The notes: generated from the letters alone by a model not told the origin. 64,000 nucleotides of DNA from an uncultured Prevotellaceae bacterium (GCA_902785695.1 CACZZQ010000001.1:62001-126000), one strand, 5' to 3'; positions 10,166-20,382 are shown, numbered from the stretch's first letter. Program-made: numbers and translations.

Positions 10166-11473
10166 TTATTGAAGTGACACTGTCAGAGTCGATTTCGTGG
10201 CTTCTGTGATGCAAAAATGAGCATCGGGTCTATGGCCGACGACCCATACGATTTGTCCCTGGTTATTACAGAGGACTAACGTGCGTCGTTTCTGGAAAAT
10301 GGAGAGACCTCTGTCGGTTAGAAAGTCGCTAATTAGTTTTGACCCTTTCATGCCGAAAGGGTGGAAGCGGTCTCCTGTTTTTACCGGACGTAGAGTTATC
10401 GGGAATTGTATGATTGATGCATCGAGACAGGCTATATTGGACTCTTTATCGATATGTATGCCGTCTTTTTTTTCTATGCGGATTTTCGTTTGTTCATCAT
10501 AAATGTAGGTTCCAGGCTCTGGAATCTTAAGCTCCGATAACGGCTTTTGTAGTTCTTCCAATGTTAAATGCCCTTGGTGTATGGTCAGCTGATGTGTTGG
10601 CGAAGACCACTCTTTTCCAGCTTGTGGCAATAATAGCGACTGGCTGATGCTCTCAATAACAGCCGTAGGGAAGTTGTATTGGCTTAGCCACTGATAGAGA
10701 ATGCTTTCGGGTGAGGGCTCTTGTCTTAATCGTTTGATTTCAATGGTATTGTCAATGACTATCTTTTGAAGAGTGTGCGTGATATAATCGTCGTAAATCA
10801 AAGTCGCTTCACTAATGTGTTGCGCCGATTTTAAGATGTTTTCTCTTACAGAAGGTATGGTAGAGGATAACTGTGGTATAATACTGATCCTTAATTTATT
10901 TCGAAGTGTGAAATCTTCTATATTTGTGGAGTCTGTGACGTAGCCTTGCTGCTTCTCATTAAGCCAATTCTCGATATCAGTTCTGCTAATGCAAAGCAGT
11001 GGTCGGAGAATGTGGCCATTACGTGGTTTGATGCCTGAGAGTCCATGAATGCCCGTTCCACGAAGTAGGTTAATGAGAATGGTTTCAATGGAATCGTCTT
11101 GATGGTGAGCCACGCAGATTCCGTCAGCTTCGACGTCTTGTCTAAGTTGCTCGAAATAACGGTAACGCAGTTCACGTGCGGCCATTTCTATGCTAATCTT
11201 ATGTACGTCGGAGTAAGTCTTTGTGTCGAAATGGATAGTGTGCAGTTCTACACCCTGCGTTTCGCATAGAGCTTTAACGAAATGCTCATCACGGTAACTT
11301 TCTTCTCCTCTCAGCAAAAAGTTGCAGTGCGCGGCTTCAATATGGTAACCCAATTGCTTGAGTAATAGTAGAAGACAGACGCTGTCAGCTCCTCCACTCA
11401 GTGCAACCAAGTAGCACTTTTTGGCATCGAGCAGGTGATACTTGTGGATGTATGCCTTAACTTTATTCAACAT
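10166..11473 (-). CDS. tilS: tRNA(Ile)-lysidine synthetase TilS
   Basis: Ligates lysine to C34 of tRNA-Ile(CAU), switching its decoding from AUG to AUA. The N-terminal PP-loop ATPase signature SGGADS is at residues 26-31, followed by HCNFLLRGEES and AHHQDDSIETILINLLRGTG. The C-terminal substrate-binding domain ends with GDRFHPFGMKGSKLISDFLTD and LCNNQGQIVWVVGHR. Length (435) is normal for the phylum. It overlaps the upstream RlmI-like gene by 11 nt and is the last gene of a three-gene leftward RNA-processing operon. Confidence 0.93.
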   Translation of the reverse strand: MLNKVKAYIHKYHLLDAKKCYLVALSGGADSVCLLLLLKQLGYHIEAAHCNFLLRGEESYRDEHFVKALCETQGVELHTIHFDTKTYSDVHKISIEMAARELRYRYFEQLRQDVEADGICVAHHQDDSIETILINLLRGTGIHGLSGIKPRNGHILRPLLCISRTDIENWLNEKQQGYVTDSTNIEDFTLRNKLRISIIPQLSSTIPSVRENILKSAQHISEATLIYDDYITHTLQKIVIDNTIEIKRLRQEPSPESILYQWLSQYNFPTAVIESISQSLLLPQAGKEWSSPTHQLTIHQGHLTLEELQKPLSELKIPEPGTYIYDEQTKIRIEKKDGIHIDKESNIACLDASIIQFPITLRPVKTGDRFHPFGMKGSKLISDFLTDRGLSIFQKRRTLVLCNNQGQIVWVVGHRPDAHFCITEATKSTLTVSLQ

Positions 11474-12644
11474 AAAGAACTAAGCCCTTTAGATACTCGC
11501 CTTCGGGATGGTAGATGTTGATGGGATGATCGGCGGGTTGATGCAACTGGTGCAGGATGCGAACCTTACGTTTTGCCTGTGCAGCAGCAGTAAATACCGC
11601 ATTTCGGAAGTTGTCTTTTGTCACCACCTGTGAGCAAGAGAAAGTGAAAAGTATGCCTCCTTTTTCAATCTTCTCAAAGGCTTTTTCGTTTAGCCGGGTG
11701 TAGCCTTTCAGTGCATTGTGCAGGGCACCGCGATGCTTGGCAAAGGCGGGCGGGTCGAGTATGATGAGATTGTATGATTTGTCGTTGTCGGCTGATATAC
11801 TTTCCAGGTACTTGAATGCGTCTTCGCAATAGGCTTGATGGCGATTGTCGTTTGGAAAGTTTAACTCTACGTTTTGTCTTGTCAGCTCTATGGCTTTTGC
11901 AGAACTGTCAACGGAATGAACAATTTCAGCTTTTCCTCGCATAGCATAGAAAGAAAAACCTCCTGTATAGCAGAACATGTTCAGTACGCGTTTCCCTTGA
12001 GCATATTTCTCAAGAAGTGCGCGGTTCTCTCGTTGGTCAACAAAGAATCCAGTCTTCTGGCCTCTTAGCCAGTCAACATAGAATTTGAGCCCGTTTTCAA
12101 CGGCGATGTTGTCCTCGCTATTTCCAAAAAGGAATCCGTTTTCTGGTTCCATGAAAGATAGGGTTGTTTCACTTTTGTAATAGATATTTTCCACCTGCCC
12201 TTTCATGGTGTTGGCAATAGCGTTGGCAATAGCCTTTCTTGCTAAATGCATACCGATGCTGTGTGCCTGCATCACTGCTGTTTTGCCATAGACATCTACG
12301 ATTAATCCTGGCAAAAGGTCACCTTCTCCATGAACTAATCGAAATGCGTTGGTATTGGAGTTGCCTATTAGTCCTATAGATTTACGCATATTGAAAGCCG
12401 ACTGAATGCGAGAATGCCAAAATTCATCGTTTATATCGACATCCTTGAAGGTTAGTACCCTAACGGCGATAGAACCCTGCTGGTAGTGTCCAACAGCGAT
12501 GAAATCGTCTTTTTCTGATACGACGCGCACCACATCACCTTCTTCAATTTCGTTGTCAATATGATGGATCGCACCAGAGAAAATCCAAGGGTGGAATCTT
12601 AATAGACTATCCTCTTTACCCCTTTTTAGATATATCTTTTTCAT
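11463..12644 (-). CDS. Class I SAM-dependent rRNA methyltransferase, RlmI-like (m5C)
   Basis: Predicted 23S rRNA cytosine-5 methyltransferase of the RlmI/RlmK group, about 393 residues. An N-terminal PUA domain (KRGKEDSLLRFHPWIFSGAI) precedes a Rossmann methyltransferase: VLNMFCYTGGFSFYA (SAM motif I), VHSVDSSAKAIELTRQN (acidic loop), LIILDPPAFAK (motif IV) and FTFSCSQVV, whose Cys fits the catalytic motif VI. The ATG at 12644 is chosen over an in-frame TTG at 12659 because the family begins with the PUA strand IYLKRGKE. It overlaps the exonuclease gene by 29 nt. Confidence 0.85.
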   Translation of the reverse strand: MKKIYLKRGKEDSLLRFHPWIFSGAIHHIDNEIEEGDVVRVVSEKDDFIAVGHYQQGSIAVRVLTFKDVDINDEFWHSRIQSAFNMRKSIGLIGNSNTNAFRLVHGEGDLLPGLIVDVYGKTAVMQAHSIGMHLARKAIANAIANTMKGQVENIYYKSETTLSFMEPENGFLFGNSEDNIAVENGLKFYVDWLRGQKTGFFVDQRENRALLEKYAQGKRVLNMFCYTGGFSFYAMRGKAEIVHSVDSSAKAIELTRQNVELNFPNDNRHQAYCEDAFKYLESISADNDKSYNLIILDPPAFAKHRGALHNALKGYTRLNEKAFEKIEKGGILFTFSCSQVVTKDNFRNAVFTAAAQAKRKVRILHQLHQPADHPINIYHPEGEYLKGLVLYVE

Positions 12645-13272
12645 TATTATCTTTTTCAATTATTAATCTGTATTTTTTTGATTCTTTGAGATTTATAATT
12701 TCTTCGTAAATCATAATACAAGCCCATGCGTCAGTAGCGGCGTATAGCTTTTGTTTGTCGCTGAGGATGTCAGCTTCCCAGTTGCTCAGTTGTTGGCGTT
12801 TGCTTATTTTCTGTCCGAAAAGGTTGGCATATAGTTTCTGAAGACTCAAATCCTCAATACCTAAGTCTCTGGCATGATCCTGAATGTCGATAAAATGTCC
12901 GATTTTGAATGTTCCCAGTTTGCGAAGTGAGTTAATGTCATCGTGCCATGAAAGACCTATTTTGACAATAGTTTCGTCTTCAAGCAGTCTGATGAGTGCA
13001 GGTGTTAATCCTGTGTGATTGAGACGGAATAGGAAACAGATGTCGTGTGTTGATACTTGAAGCAATGATACTTTATGTTGAAGCCCTTTTCTGAATGAAG
13101 GCCGTGTTTCAGTATCGAAGCCAAGAATGGGCTGTGTCATCAGATATCTGACGGCCTTTTCTGTCTCTCCTGCTGTTAGAATCACCACTATTCTTCCTTC
13201 AAACTGCGCCACAGGAAGCGGTGGAATCAGCGACTTGTTGAACTTGTTGTATATTGTTTTAAGCATCGTCAT
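12616..13272 (-). CDS. 3'-5' exonuclease domain protein (RNase D-like, DEDDy)
   Basis: Single-domain 218-residue DEDD-superfamily exonuclease. Exo I is GFDTETRPSF (D and E metal ligands), Exo II lies in IVKIGLSWHDDINSLRKLG, and Exo III is KLYAATDAWACIMIYE with the D and Tyr/Ala-Asp spacing of DEDDy enzymes. No HRDC domain is present, unlike true RNase D. It leads an operon with an rRNA methyltransferase and tilS, consistent with a role in RNA maturation, but the substrate cannot be told from sequence. Start ambiguity: ATG 13272 or ATG 13266. Confidence 0.85.
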   Translation of the reverse strand: MTMLKTIYNKFNKSLIPPLPVAQFEGRIVVILTAGETEKAVRYLMTQPILGFDTETRPSFRKGLQHKVSLLQVSTHDICFLFRLNHTGLTPALIRLLEDETIVKIGLSWHDDINSLRKLGTFKIGHFIDIQDHARDLGIEDLSLQKLYANLFGQKISKRQQLSNWEADILSDKQKLYAATDAWACIMIYEEIINLKESKKYRLIIEKDNNEKDISKKG

Positions 13273-13286
13273 TCGTTTTCGAGGTG

Positions 13287-13294
13287 CAAAAATA
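13287..13294 (-). promoter_or_regulatory. -7 element of the exonuclease-rlmI-tilS operon
   Basis: Minus strand TATTTTTG, 14 bp before the exonuclease ATG. No clear TTTG -33 element at the expected distance. Confidence 0.45.
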
Positions 13295-13338
13295 CAAAAT
13301 ATTTCCTAAATCATACTCTTTATTTCATATTTATTTTC

Positions 13339-13346
13339 TACCTTTG
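13339..13346 (+). promoter_or_regulatory. -7 element of ftsK
   Basis: TACCTTTG followed by C, about 26 bp before the ftsK ATG. Divergent from the exonuclease promoter with only 44 bp between the two -7 elements. Confidence 0.55.
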
Positions 13347-13372
13347 CAAAAGAATTAACTTATAACAAGAAA

Positions 13373-15853
13373 ATGTCAAAGGTCACAGATAAGAAAAGAA
13401 ACAGAAAAAATCAGGGGAACAATCTGAATACTTCAATTTCCGAGACGGTAGGTTTTTCAAAAATAATTGACTTTTTTAGGAATGAGCGGTTACATTTCGT
13501 TGTAGGTGCTATACTACTTGCGGTGTCTGTCTGTATGACGTGGTCGTTCGTGTCATTCTTCTCTACTGGTGCTTTCGATCAAAGTATTATTGAGAATATA
13601 CGGGAAGGTGATCTTTCCAATCAAGGGATGAAGTTCCAGAATGCTATAGGTAGTCTGGGAGCATGGATGTCTTTTTTCTTTATGAACAAGTGCTTTGGTA
13701 TCGCAGCTTTTGCCATTCCCCTGTTCCTTTTACTCTTGGCACTTCATCTGATTAAGGCTTATAAGGTATCTTTACTTAAATGGTTTATGTGTATCGGTGT
13801 CTTGATGATTTGGTCATCGGTGTTACTTGCAATGTTTGTTACACCTCTGGTGTCCGAAAGTCATTTTTGTTTAGGCGGTCAACATGGAATATATATAGGC
13901 AAATTCATTGAGTGCTATGTTGGTATACCAGGTTTAGTTGCAATTCTTGCTTTAGTGGCTGTCTGCTTTCTGATTTACGTTAGTAATGAGACAGTTGTTT
14001 GGATTCGCAAAATCCTAAATCCGACAAAATTCCTTCAGAAAGTGAAGTTCACGATAACCAATACCGTTCACGAGAATGGTGAGGTTACTGCTGATGATTC
14101 ATACGAAAAACTGATTCAGACCGCAGATGATCCCCTTGTCTATGATGATCCTATCAAGGAAGAAATAGAGTTTAATCCTCAGTCGGATTATGTCAATGAC
14201 CATGTTGTAGTCACTACGGAATCAGCAGAGACAGATAATCTGGCTAATCCTGATATGGATGTCGTTGTGGCTGGTGAGGAAGAGAAGGCTGATGGGGACG
14301 ATGTGTCTGATACGACTTACGAGAATATGGAGCCCTATGATCCTAAGCGCGATCTTGAGAATTATCACTATCCAACTCTCGACCTTTTGCAGACCTATGA
14401 GAGTGACGGCAAACCTTATATTGATATGGAAGAACAGAATGCCAATAAGAACCGCATCATAGAAGTGCTGCGTAATTTTGGTATTGAGATCTCTTCCATC
14501 CGTGCAACCGTTGGTCCTACTATTACACTTTACGAGATTACGCCCGCCCAGGGTGTCCGTATCGCAAAGATCCGTAACCTTGAGGATGATATAGCCCTTA
14601 GTCTTAAAGCCTTGGGTATCCGTATCATCGCGCCTATTCCGGGCAAGGGTACCATCGGTATTGAGGTGCCAAACGCAAAGGCCAATATTGTGTCGATGGA
14701 ATCGATACTTAATTCAAAGAAGTTCCAGGAAACAACAATGGAACTGCCATGTGCTATGGGTAAGACCATTACTAACGAGGTGTTTATGTTTGACCTAGCA
14801 AAGGCTCCTCACCTTCTGGTTGCAGGTGCTACTGGTCAGGGTAAGTCAGTTGGTTTAAATGCTATTCTTACCTCTTTATTATATAAAAAGCATCCTGCTG
14901 AGTTGAAGATTGTACTTGTCGACCCCAAAATGGTGGAGTTCTCAATCTATAAGAGCATTGATAAACACTTCCTTGCAGCTTTGCCTGATGAAGCCAGTAC
15001 GCCAATAATCACCGATACGTCGAAGGTTATTCGTACGCTTCAGAGCCTATGTGTAGAGATGGATGCCCGCTATGAGTTGCTGATGGCAGCTGGTGAGCGT
15101 AACATTAAGGACTACAATCGTAAGTTCATTGCACGTAAGTTGAATCCGGAAAAGGGACATCGATATATGCCTTATATCGTTGTGGTAATCGATGAGTTCG
15201 GCGATTTGATAATGACTGCAGGCAAGGAGATAGAACTTCCTATCGCCCGTATCGCCCAGAAGGCACGTGCTGTAGGTATTCACATGATTATTGCAACTCA
15301 GCGTCCAACGACGAATATCATTACAGGTACTATCAAGGCCAACTTCCCAGCACGCATCGCGTTCAAGGTGAGTCAAGGCATCGACTCGAAAACAATCCTT
15401 GACCGTATGGGTGCACAGCAGCTCATAGGCCGCGGTGATATGCTTTATCTACAGGGTAACGATCCTGTGCGTGTGCAGTGTGCCTTTGTTGATACGCCTG
15501 AGGTTGATCGTATCAATCAGTTTATATCGCAGCAACAGGGATATATTGAACCTTACGAACTGCCTGAGCCTCCTGTTGGCGATGGCGAAGCTGTGAGTTC
15601 AGGTAGCAACGATGCCGATTTGAGTCATCTTGACCCGATGTTCGATGATGCAGCTCGTCTTATTGTTCGTGAACAGAGCGGTTCAACGAGCCTTATTCAG
15701 CGTAAGTTCGCTATTGGTTACAACCGTGCAGGCCGATTGATGGATCAGTTGGAAAAGGCTGGTATTGTAGGTGTTGCTCACGGGTCAAAGCCCCGTGAAG
15801 TGTTGATTCAGGATGAAGTTAGTTTGGAGAATATGTTAAACGCTTTGAGATGA
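13373..15853 (+). CDS. ftsK: DNA translocase FtsK
   Basis: Septum-anchored DNA pump that clears the chromosome and activates XerCD at dif. 826 residues. Four hydrophobic N-terminal segments (within about residues 40-205) form the membrane anchor; an acidic linker (about 240-325) is followed by the alpha/beta motor domain with Walker A LVAGATGQGKSVGLNA and Walker B YIVVVIDEFGDL, and a C-terminal winged-helix gamma domain (DDAARLIVREQSGSTSLIQ ... IGYNRAGRLMDQLE) that would read KOPS-like sites. The linker is short compared with E. coli FtsK, normal for the phylum. It heads a rightward cluster with lolA-like 42 bp downstream. Confidence 0.93.
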   Translation: MSKVTDKKRNRKNQGNNLNTSISETVGFSKIIDFFRNERLHFVVGAILLAVSVCMTWSFVSFFSTGAFDQSIIENIREGDLSNQGMKFQNAIGSLGAWMSFFFMNKCFGIAAFAIPLFLLLLALHLIKAYKVSLLKWFMCIGVLMIWSSVLLAMFVTPLVSESHFCLGGQHGIYIGKFIECYVGIPGLVAILALVAVCFLIYVSNETVVWIRKILNPTKFLQKVKFTITNTVHENGEVTADDSYEKLIQTADDPLVYDDPIKEEIEFNPQSDYVNDHVVVTTESAETDNLANPDMDVVVAGEEEKADGDDVSDTTYENMEPYDPKRDLENYHYPTLDLLQTYESDGKPYIDMEEQNANKNRIIEVLRNFGIEISSIRATVGPTITLYEITPAQGVRIAKIRNLEDDIALSLKALGIRIIAPIPGKGTIGIEVPNAKANIVSMESILNSKKFQETTMELPCAMGKTITNEVFMFDLAKAPHLLVAGATGQGKSVGLNAILTSLLYKKHPAELKIVLVDPKMVEFSIYKSIDKHFLAALPDEASTPIITDTSKVIRTLQSLCVEMDARYELLMAAGERNIKDYNRKFIARKLNPEKGHRYMPYIVVVIDEFGDLIMTAGKEIELPIARIAQKARAVGIHMIIATQRPTTNIITGTIKANFPARIAFKVSQGIDSKTILDRMGAQQLIGRGDMLYLQGNDPVRVQCAFVDTPEVDRINQFISQQQGYIEPYELPEPPVGDGEAVSSGSNDADLSHLDPMFDDAARLIVREQSGSTSLIQRKFAIGYNRAGRLMDQLEKAGIVGVAHGSKPREVLIQDEVSLENMLNALR

Positions 15854-15895
15854 ACAATCGTCGAATAATATATGACTATTATAAATAAGAAGAAT

Positions 15896-16504
15896 ATGAA
15901 AAAGATTGTTTTTGCCTTATTAATGATATCTGGCTTGCTAATGACTACAACTATGCGGGCCCAGTCAGCTAAACAGGTGCTCGACAAGTGTGCCGCAAAG
16001 GTCAGTTCTCGTGATGGCGTACAGGCGGATTTCACGATGACTAGTGCACAGTATGGAGATGCCAGTGGAAAAATTGCCGTCAAAGGAAAGATGTTTCATG
16101 CTTCTACGCCTATGGCTACGTTGTGGTTTGATGGTAAGACTCTGTGGACTTATATGTCGAAAAACGAAGAGGTCAACGTGACTACCCCTTCCGAGACCCA
16201 GCTTCAGGTGCTCAATCCCTATAACTTTGTCAATATGTACAAGAAGGGTTATGAGTATACGATGACACAGTCAGCTTCTGCTTTTACCGTTCATCTTACT
16301 GCTACCGATCAATCACGTCGTGTGAAAGAGATGTTTATTACGATAGACAAAAAAACGTACAATCCAACAGAAGTAAAGCTTTTGCAAAAACAGAAGTGGA
16401 CTTCGTTTGTCATCAGCAACCTGACAACTTCCAAACTATCGGATGCCGAGTTCCGTTTCAATTCAAAGGACTTCCCCACAGCAGAGGTGATTGACCTTAG
16501 ATAA
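15896..16504 (+). CDS. LolA-like outer-membrane lipoprotein carrier
   Basis: Periplasmic chaperone-like protein of about 202 residues. Signal peptide MKKIVFALLMISGLLMTTTM ends near MRAQS. The mature part matches the LolA/LppA fold: FTMTSAQYGDASGKIAVKGKM, TLWFDGKTLWTYM and QLQVLNPYNFVNMY. ATG 15896 is preferred over the in-frame ATG 15872 because only the former opens directly onto a signal peptide. It follows ftsK with a short gap and is 27 bp from the DUF5687 gene. It may shuttle lipoproteins to the outer membrane; no LolB counterpart is visible nearby, as expected for Bacteroidota. Confidence 0.82.
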   Translation: MKKIVFALLMISGLLMTTTMRAQSAKQVLDKCAAKVSSRDGVQADFTMTSAQYGDASGKIAVKGKMFHASTPMATLWFDGKTLWTYMSKNEEVNVTTPSETQLQVLNPYNFVNMYKKGYEYTMTQSASAFTVHLTATDQSRRVKEMFITIDKKTYNPTEVKLLQKQKWTSFVISNLTTSKLSDAEFRFNSKDFPTAEVIDLR

Positions 16505-16531
16505 ATATTTACTCCAGTGACAGATTTTAGA

Positions 16532-18016
16532 ATGAATTTTCTGAAACTATTTCTCCTCTTAAGGAAGCAAAACCGCTTAGCTTTGCGTAGAAGCCCAGCG
16601 TTCGAGCAGAGCATTGTGGCTCGTGTGATGATGGCTTTTGGCGCAGGTTTTATGATTATCTATTTGATTTTCATTGGTACGATGATGGGACTTCCTGCTT
16701 CTGAAGGCCGTGATTTCGGACTTATGCTGGCATTGATGCCGCTTTGGTTAGTTATCGACTTCGCACTGCGCTTCATGGCTCAGCAGACACCAGCAGTGGT
16801 GGTAAAGCCTTATCTTCTGCAACCTGTTCCGTTTAGGAGCATCATTAATGTCTATCTGGTCAATTCCGTGTTCACTGGTTTCAGCTTGGTATGGCTGGCA
16901 CTTTTTATTCCCTATGCTTTCGTTATCTTCTGTGGTGGCGCGTCGTTCTTTGTGGCTGTTTCAACTATTCTCTGTGGCCTGTTCCTGATTATGGCCAATA
17001 GCCAGTTCTACCTGCTGGTGCGCACCCTTATGGGACGCTCGCTTCTGTGGGTCCTATTGCCGATAGTGGTTTACGCTTCTTGCTGGCTTACGCTGCTTTT
17101 CGACGAAGATATGTTTGAACGTCAGATGGACTTTATTTGCGAAGCTTCTGTATCATGGTGGTATCCTTTCCTGTGTTTTGCTGTGTTGTTGTTGTTATAT
17201 TGGGTCAACCGTATGGTGCAGTTGCACTATGTGCGTAGTGAGTTGCAGCGTCAGGAGAAGCGTGAGACATCACTCAAGAGTGTCACCCAGTTTAGTTTTC
17301 TCAATGGTTTTGGCCTGAGTGGCGAGTACATGAAACTGGAACTGAAGTCTATGATGCGTAATAAGGCCATCCGCTCTCGTGTTATCACCAGCATAGTGCT
17401 CATTTCTGTGCTCTCGCTGATTATAGCGTTCACTGAAATCTATGATAGCAAGATGATGCTCAATTTCTGGTGCTTCTATTGCTTCGGTCTCTATGGTCTG
17501 ATGACGCTTGTCAAGGTGATGTGTCCTGAGGGCAATTATATTGACTTGCTGATGACCCATAAGGAGAATATTCTTATGCTGCTTCGTGCTAAGTACTATA
17601 TTCACGTAGCTATCTTGCTTATTCCTCTTGTGCTGATGCTGCCAGCTGTCATTGCAGGTAAGTTTCCCATTCTGATGATTCTGGCCTACATGCTGATAAG
17701 CAGCGGCTTAACCTATTTTATGATGTTCCAGTTGGCAGTCTATAACAAACAGACTCTTCCACTCAATGAGAAGTTGACTGGCAAGAACAACACAGAGAAT
17801 GGTATTCAGCTCATCATCGAGATGGGAGCCATGCTTCTTCCGATAGCTTTGGTGTCGCTTTTCATCCTGCTGTTCAGCGAGGAGGTGGCTTATATCATAA
17901 TAGGTGTAATAGGCTTGGTCTTCACACTGGCTCATCCTTTATGGCTTCGTCATATCTATAACCGCATGATGGTGCGTAAGTATGACCTGATGGATGGATT
18001 CCACGCATCTCGATAA
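16532..18016 (+). CDS. DUF5687 family integral membrane protein (ABC-2-like permease)
   Basis: Polytopic membrane protein of about 494 residues with roughly ten hydrophobic helices; the N-terminus (LFLLLRKQNRLALRRSPAFE) is the DUF5687 signature. The family resembles ABC exporter permeases and is usually encoded beside an ATP-binding protein, but none is adjacent here. ATG 16532 is chosen over the upstream GTG 16517. Substrate unknown. It may belong to the ftsK-lolA unit, given short gaps. Confidence 0.75.
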   Translation: MNFLKLFLLLRKQNRLALRRSPAFEQSIVARVMMAFGAGFMIIYLIFIGTMMGLPASEGRDFGLMLALMPLWLVIDFALRFMAQQTPAVVVKPYLLQPVPFRSIINVYLVNSVFTGFSLVWLALFIPYAFVIFCGGASFFVAVSTILCGLFLIMANSQFYLLVRTLMGRSLLWVLLPIVVYASCWLTLLFDEDMFERQMDFICEASVSWWYPFLCFAVLLLLYWVNRMVQLHYVRSELQRQEKRETSLKSVTQFSFLNGFGLSGEYMKLELKSMMRNKAIRSRVITSIVLISVLSLIIAFTEIYDSKMMLNFWCFYCFGLYGLMTLVKVMCPEGNYIDLLMTHKENILMLLRAKYYIHVAILLIPLVLMLPAVIAGKFPILMILAYMLISSGLTYFMMFQLAVYNKQTLPLNEKLTGKNNTENGIQLIIEMGAMLLPIALVSLFILLFSEEVAYIIIGVIGLVFTLAHPLWLRHIYNRMMVRKYDLMDGFHASR

Positions 18017-18059
18017 ATTATTGACTAATGTTTCATAAACGATAAGAGACCTTGTAAGT

Positions 18060-20369
18060 ATGATGAAAAAGTTATTTCTTTCGGCTTGTGCACTGTCTTT
18101 CCAGATAAGTGTTTTTGCACAGGATGTAGTTAATCATGCAGTAGCACGCGATTTTACTGTCAATCAAGCACTTGTCACCCTAATGTCTGGCGACAAGAAA
18201 TGCTACAACACCTCCAGTGTCTCTTCTATTGACCTTGACCATCATTCTGACAAGGTCACAGTGACCACTACTTCTGGTGGCTCGGATGTGTTCAACGGCA
18301 GCGTATATTCAATAGCCTTTTCCAAGAGAGTCAATACCGAAAACGCTGTTCAGATTACAGAGGCAAAGGGCTGGTTAGAGTCAGCCTACGTATTATTTGC
18401 CGATTTCATCGGTGCGACCTCTTATCACGTCTATGTGAAGGGTGGACAATATAGCGACTTTACCCAGATTGACAATCAGCTTATCCGAAGTTACGGCACC
18501 CATAATCGTGCTGATGCAATGGGTCTCAAAGCAGGTGACTATGCGATGAAGGTGGTGCCTGTAGTCGATGAAACCGAGGTAAATGAAGCTGCTACTATTG
18601 TTGACAACCTCACAGTGAAATCTTTCAACCGCGACGGCTATGCCCACTATAACGCTTCATCCGGTATCGGTGCCTATACCAACGATGGTACGCTGAAAAA
18701 CGGAGCTCGCATTATCTATGTCAGCAAGGCGAATGCTAAGACGGTATCTCTCGAGATGCAGGTAGACAATAAGGGCAAAATGGAGACGCGTACAGGTATC
18801 CAGAACATCATTCAGGCTTATGAGAAAGGTGTTGAGACCCGTCCGCTCGTTGTGCGTGTCATAGGTTTGTTGAAAAAGGCCGATATGGATGAGCTAGGCA
18901 GTAGTGCTATCGGTCTTCAGGTAAAGGGAAAAGGACAGAATATGAATCTCACTATTGAGGGCGTTGGCAGTGATGCTACGTTCCACGGGTTCGGTGTGTT
19001 GGTGCGTGCCTGCAAGTATGTAGAGTTGCGTAATTTTGGTGTGATGATGCATGAGGAAGACGGTATCAGCTTTGATACCGACAATGAACACGTGTGGGGT
19101 CATCATCTGGATATCTTCTATGGCAAGAATAAGGGCGGCGACAAAGCAAAAGGCGATGGCTCTTTTGATGTGAAGGGTACTCTCTACTGCACCGTCAGCG
19201 ACAATCATTTCTGGGATAGCGGCAAGTGCAATCTCAATTCCAACGGTGATGAGGTGGACTTCGTCACTTATCGTCACAATTGGTATGATCACTCTGACTC
19301 TCGTCATCCGCGTGTGCGTAAGTCCAAACACTTACATGTTTACAATAACTATTTTGACGGAAATTCCAAATATGGTGTCGGTGCCACTACCGGTTCCTGT
19401 GTCTTTGTAGAGAAGAACTACTATCGCAACTGTAAGTACCCGATGCTTATCTCTAAGCAGGGTTCCGATATACATAATGGTGTAGGCTCTGCTGCTGATA
19501 CCAAGGGGACCTTTTCCAATGAGGATGGAGGTATCATCAAAGCCTTTGACAACTACATGACGGGACAGAAAAGCTTTGAACCCTATATTGCAGGTGATGC
19601 TACATATAGTAAGCATTTCGATGCCTACGTGGTAGAGAACCGTAATGAGCAGATTCCTTCAGAGGTGGTAACGCTACAGGGAGGCACCGGTTATAATAAC
19701 TTCGATACCGCCAGTGACTTCTATAGCTATTCCCCTGATGCCGCCGCCGATGTGCCTGCTGTTGTTACAGGACACTATGGTGCAGGCCGTTGTAATCATG
19801 GTGATTTCCAGTATACATTTGATAACGCTACCGAGGATGCCAACTACGATGTTATCCTTGACCTCTCGAACAAGTTGGAAGCTTATGCCAGTTCGCTGGT
19901 GAAGATCTACTGTTTGGATGAATATAGTGACGAACAGCCTGGCGGCGATGAACCGACTCCTGAACCTGGTGGCGACGATCCAGACCCTCAGTCTCAGGAT
20001 AGTGTTGTCATTGTTACGTTTAACGGTTCATCGTCTAATGCAATGTTTACTGCTGCCGAAAACTATGGCGACGGTAAGATAACCTATGATGGCACCTATT
20101 ATAAAAAAGGTGAGAAACTCGATAGTAAGGGCTCTGTTGTCTTCACCCCTCAGAAGGACTACAATATGGTACTTGTTTTGGCTACGGTAAAGCCTGGTCG
20201 TGACGTGAAGATCAATGGTGAGAAGACTACCGTTAGCGGCGCTGAGAATGCTGAAGGTGCTTACTACGAATTGCTGCCTATTTCGGTTACCGCAGATACA
20301 GAGTACAAGATAACCAAGGGCAGTGCCGAGGCTATCTTGATGCTGATTAAGCTTACGCCTAAAGAATGA
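18060..20369 (+). CDS. Pectate lyase, polysaccharide lyase family 1
   Basis: Secreted pectin-degrading enzyme cleaving alpha-1,4-polygalacturonate by beta-elimination with Ca2+. Signal peptide at residues 1-20 (cleavage after VFA), an N-terminal region of unknown role to about residue 200, then the PL1 beta-helix: GIGAYTNDGTLKNGARIIYV, GFGVLVRACKYVELRNFG, DGISFDTDNEHVWGHHLD, VTYRHNWYDHSDSRHPRVRK (RHPRVR holds the catalytic Arg) and LHVYNNYFDG. A Gly/Glu/Pro linker (about 620-650) leads to a C-terminal domain of about 110 residues that may bind substrate or anchor the enzyme. No SusCD pair is adjacent, so it is not in an obvious polysaccharide utilisation locus. The stop is 13 bp from that of the convergent DUF5103 gene. 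Confidence 0.88.
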   Translation: MMKKLFLSACALSFQISVFAQDVVNHAVARDFTVNQALVTLMSGDKKCYNTSSVSSIDLDHHSDKVTVTTTSGGSDVFNGSVYSIAFSKRVNTENAVQITEAKGWLESAYVLFADFIGATSYHVYVKGGQYSDFTQIDNQLIRSYGTHNRADAMGLKAGDYAMKVVPVVDETEVNEAATIVDNLTVKSFNRDGYAHYNASSGIGAYTNDGTLKNGARIIYVSKANAKTVSLEMQVDNKGKMETRTGIQNIIQAYEKGVETRPLVVRVIGLLKKADMDELGSSAIGLQVKGKGQNMNLTIEGVGSDATFHGFGVLVRACKYVELRNFGVMMHEEDGISFDTDNEHVWGHHLDIFYGKNKGGDKAKGDGSFDVKGTLYCTVSDNHFWDSGKCNLNSNGDEVDFVTYRHNWYDHSDSRHPRVRKSKHLHVYNNYFDGNSKYGVGATTGSCVFVEKNYYRNCKYPMLISKQGSDIHNGVGSAADTKGTFSNEDGGIIKAFDNYMTGQKSFEPYIAGDATYSKHFDAYVVENRNEQIPSEVVTLQGGTGYNNFDTASDFYSYSPDAAADVPAVVTGHYGAGRCNHGDFQYTFDNATEDANYDVILDLSNKLEAYASSLVKIYCLDEYSDEQPGGDEPTPEPGGDDPDPQSQDSVVIVTFNGSSSNAMFTAAENYGDGKITYDGTYYKKGEKLDSKGSVVFTPQKDYNMVLVLATVKPGRDVKINGEKTTVSGAENAEGAYYELLPISVTADTEYKITKGSAEAILMLIKLTPKE

Positions 20370-20382
20370 TGGAAATCAATGA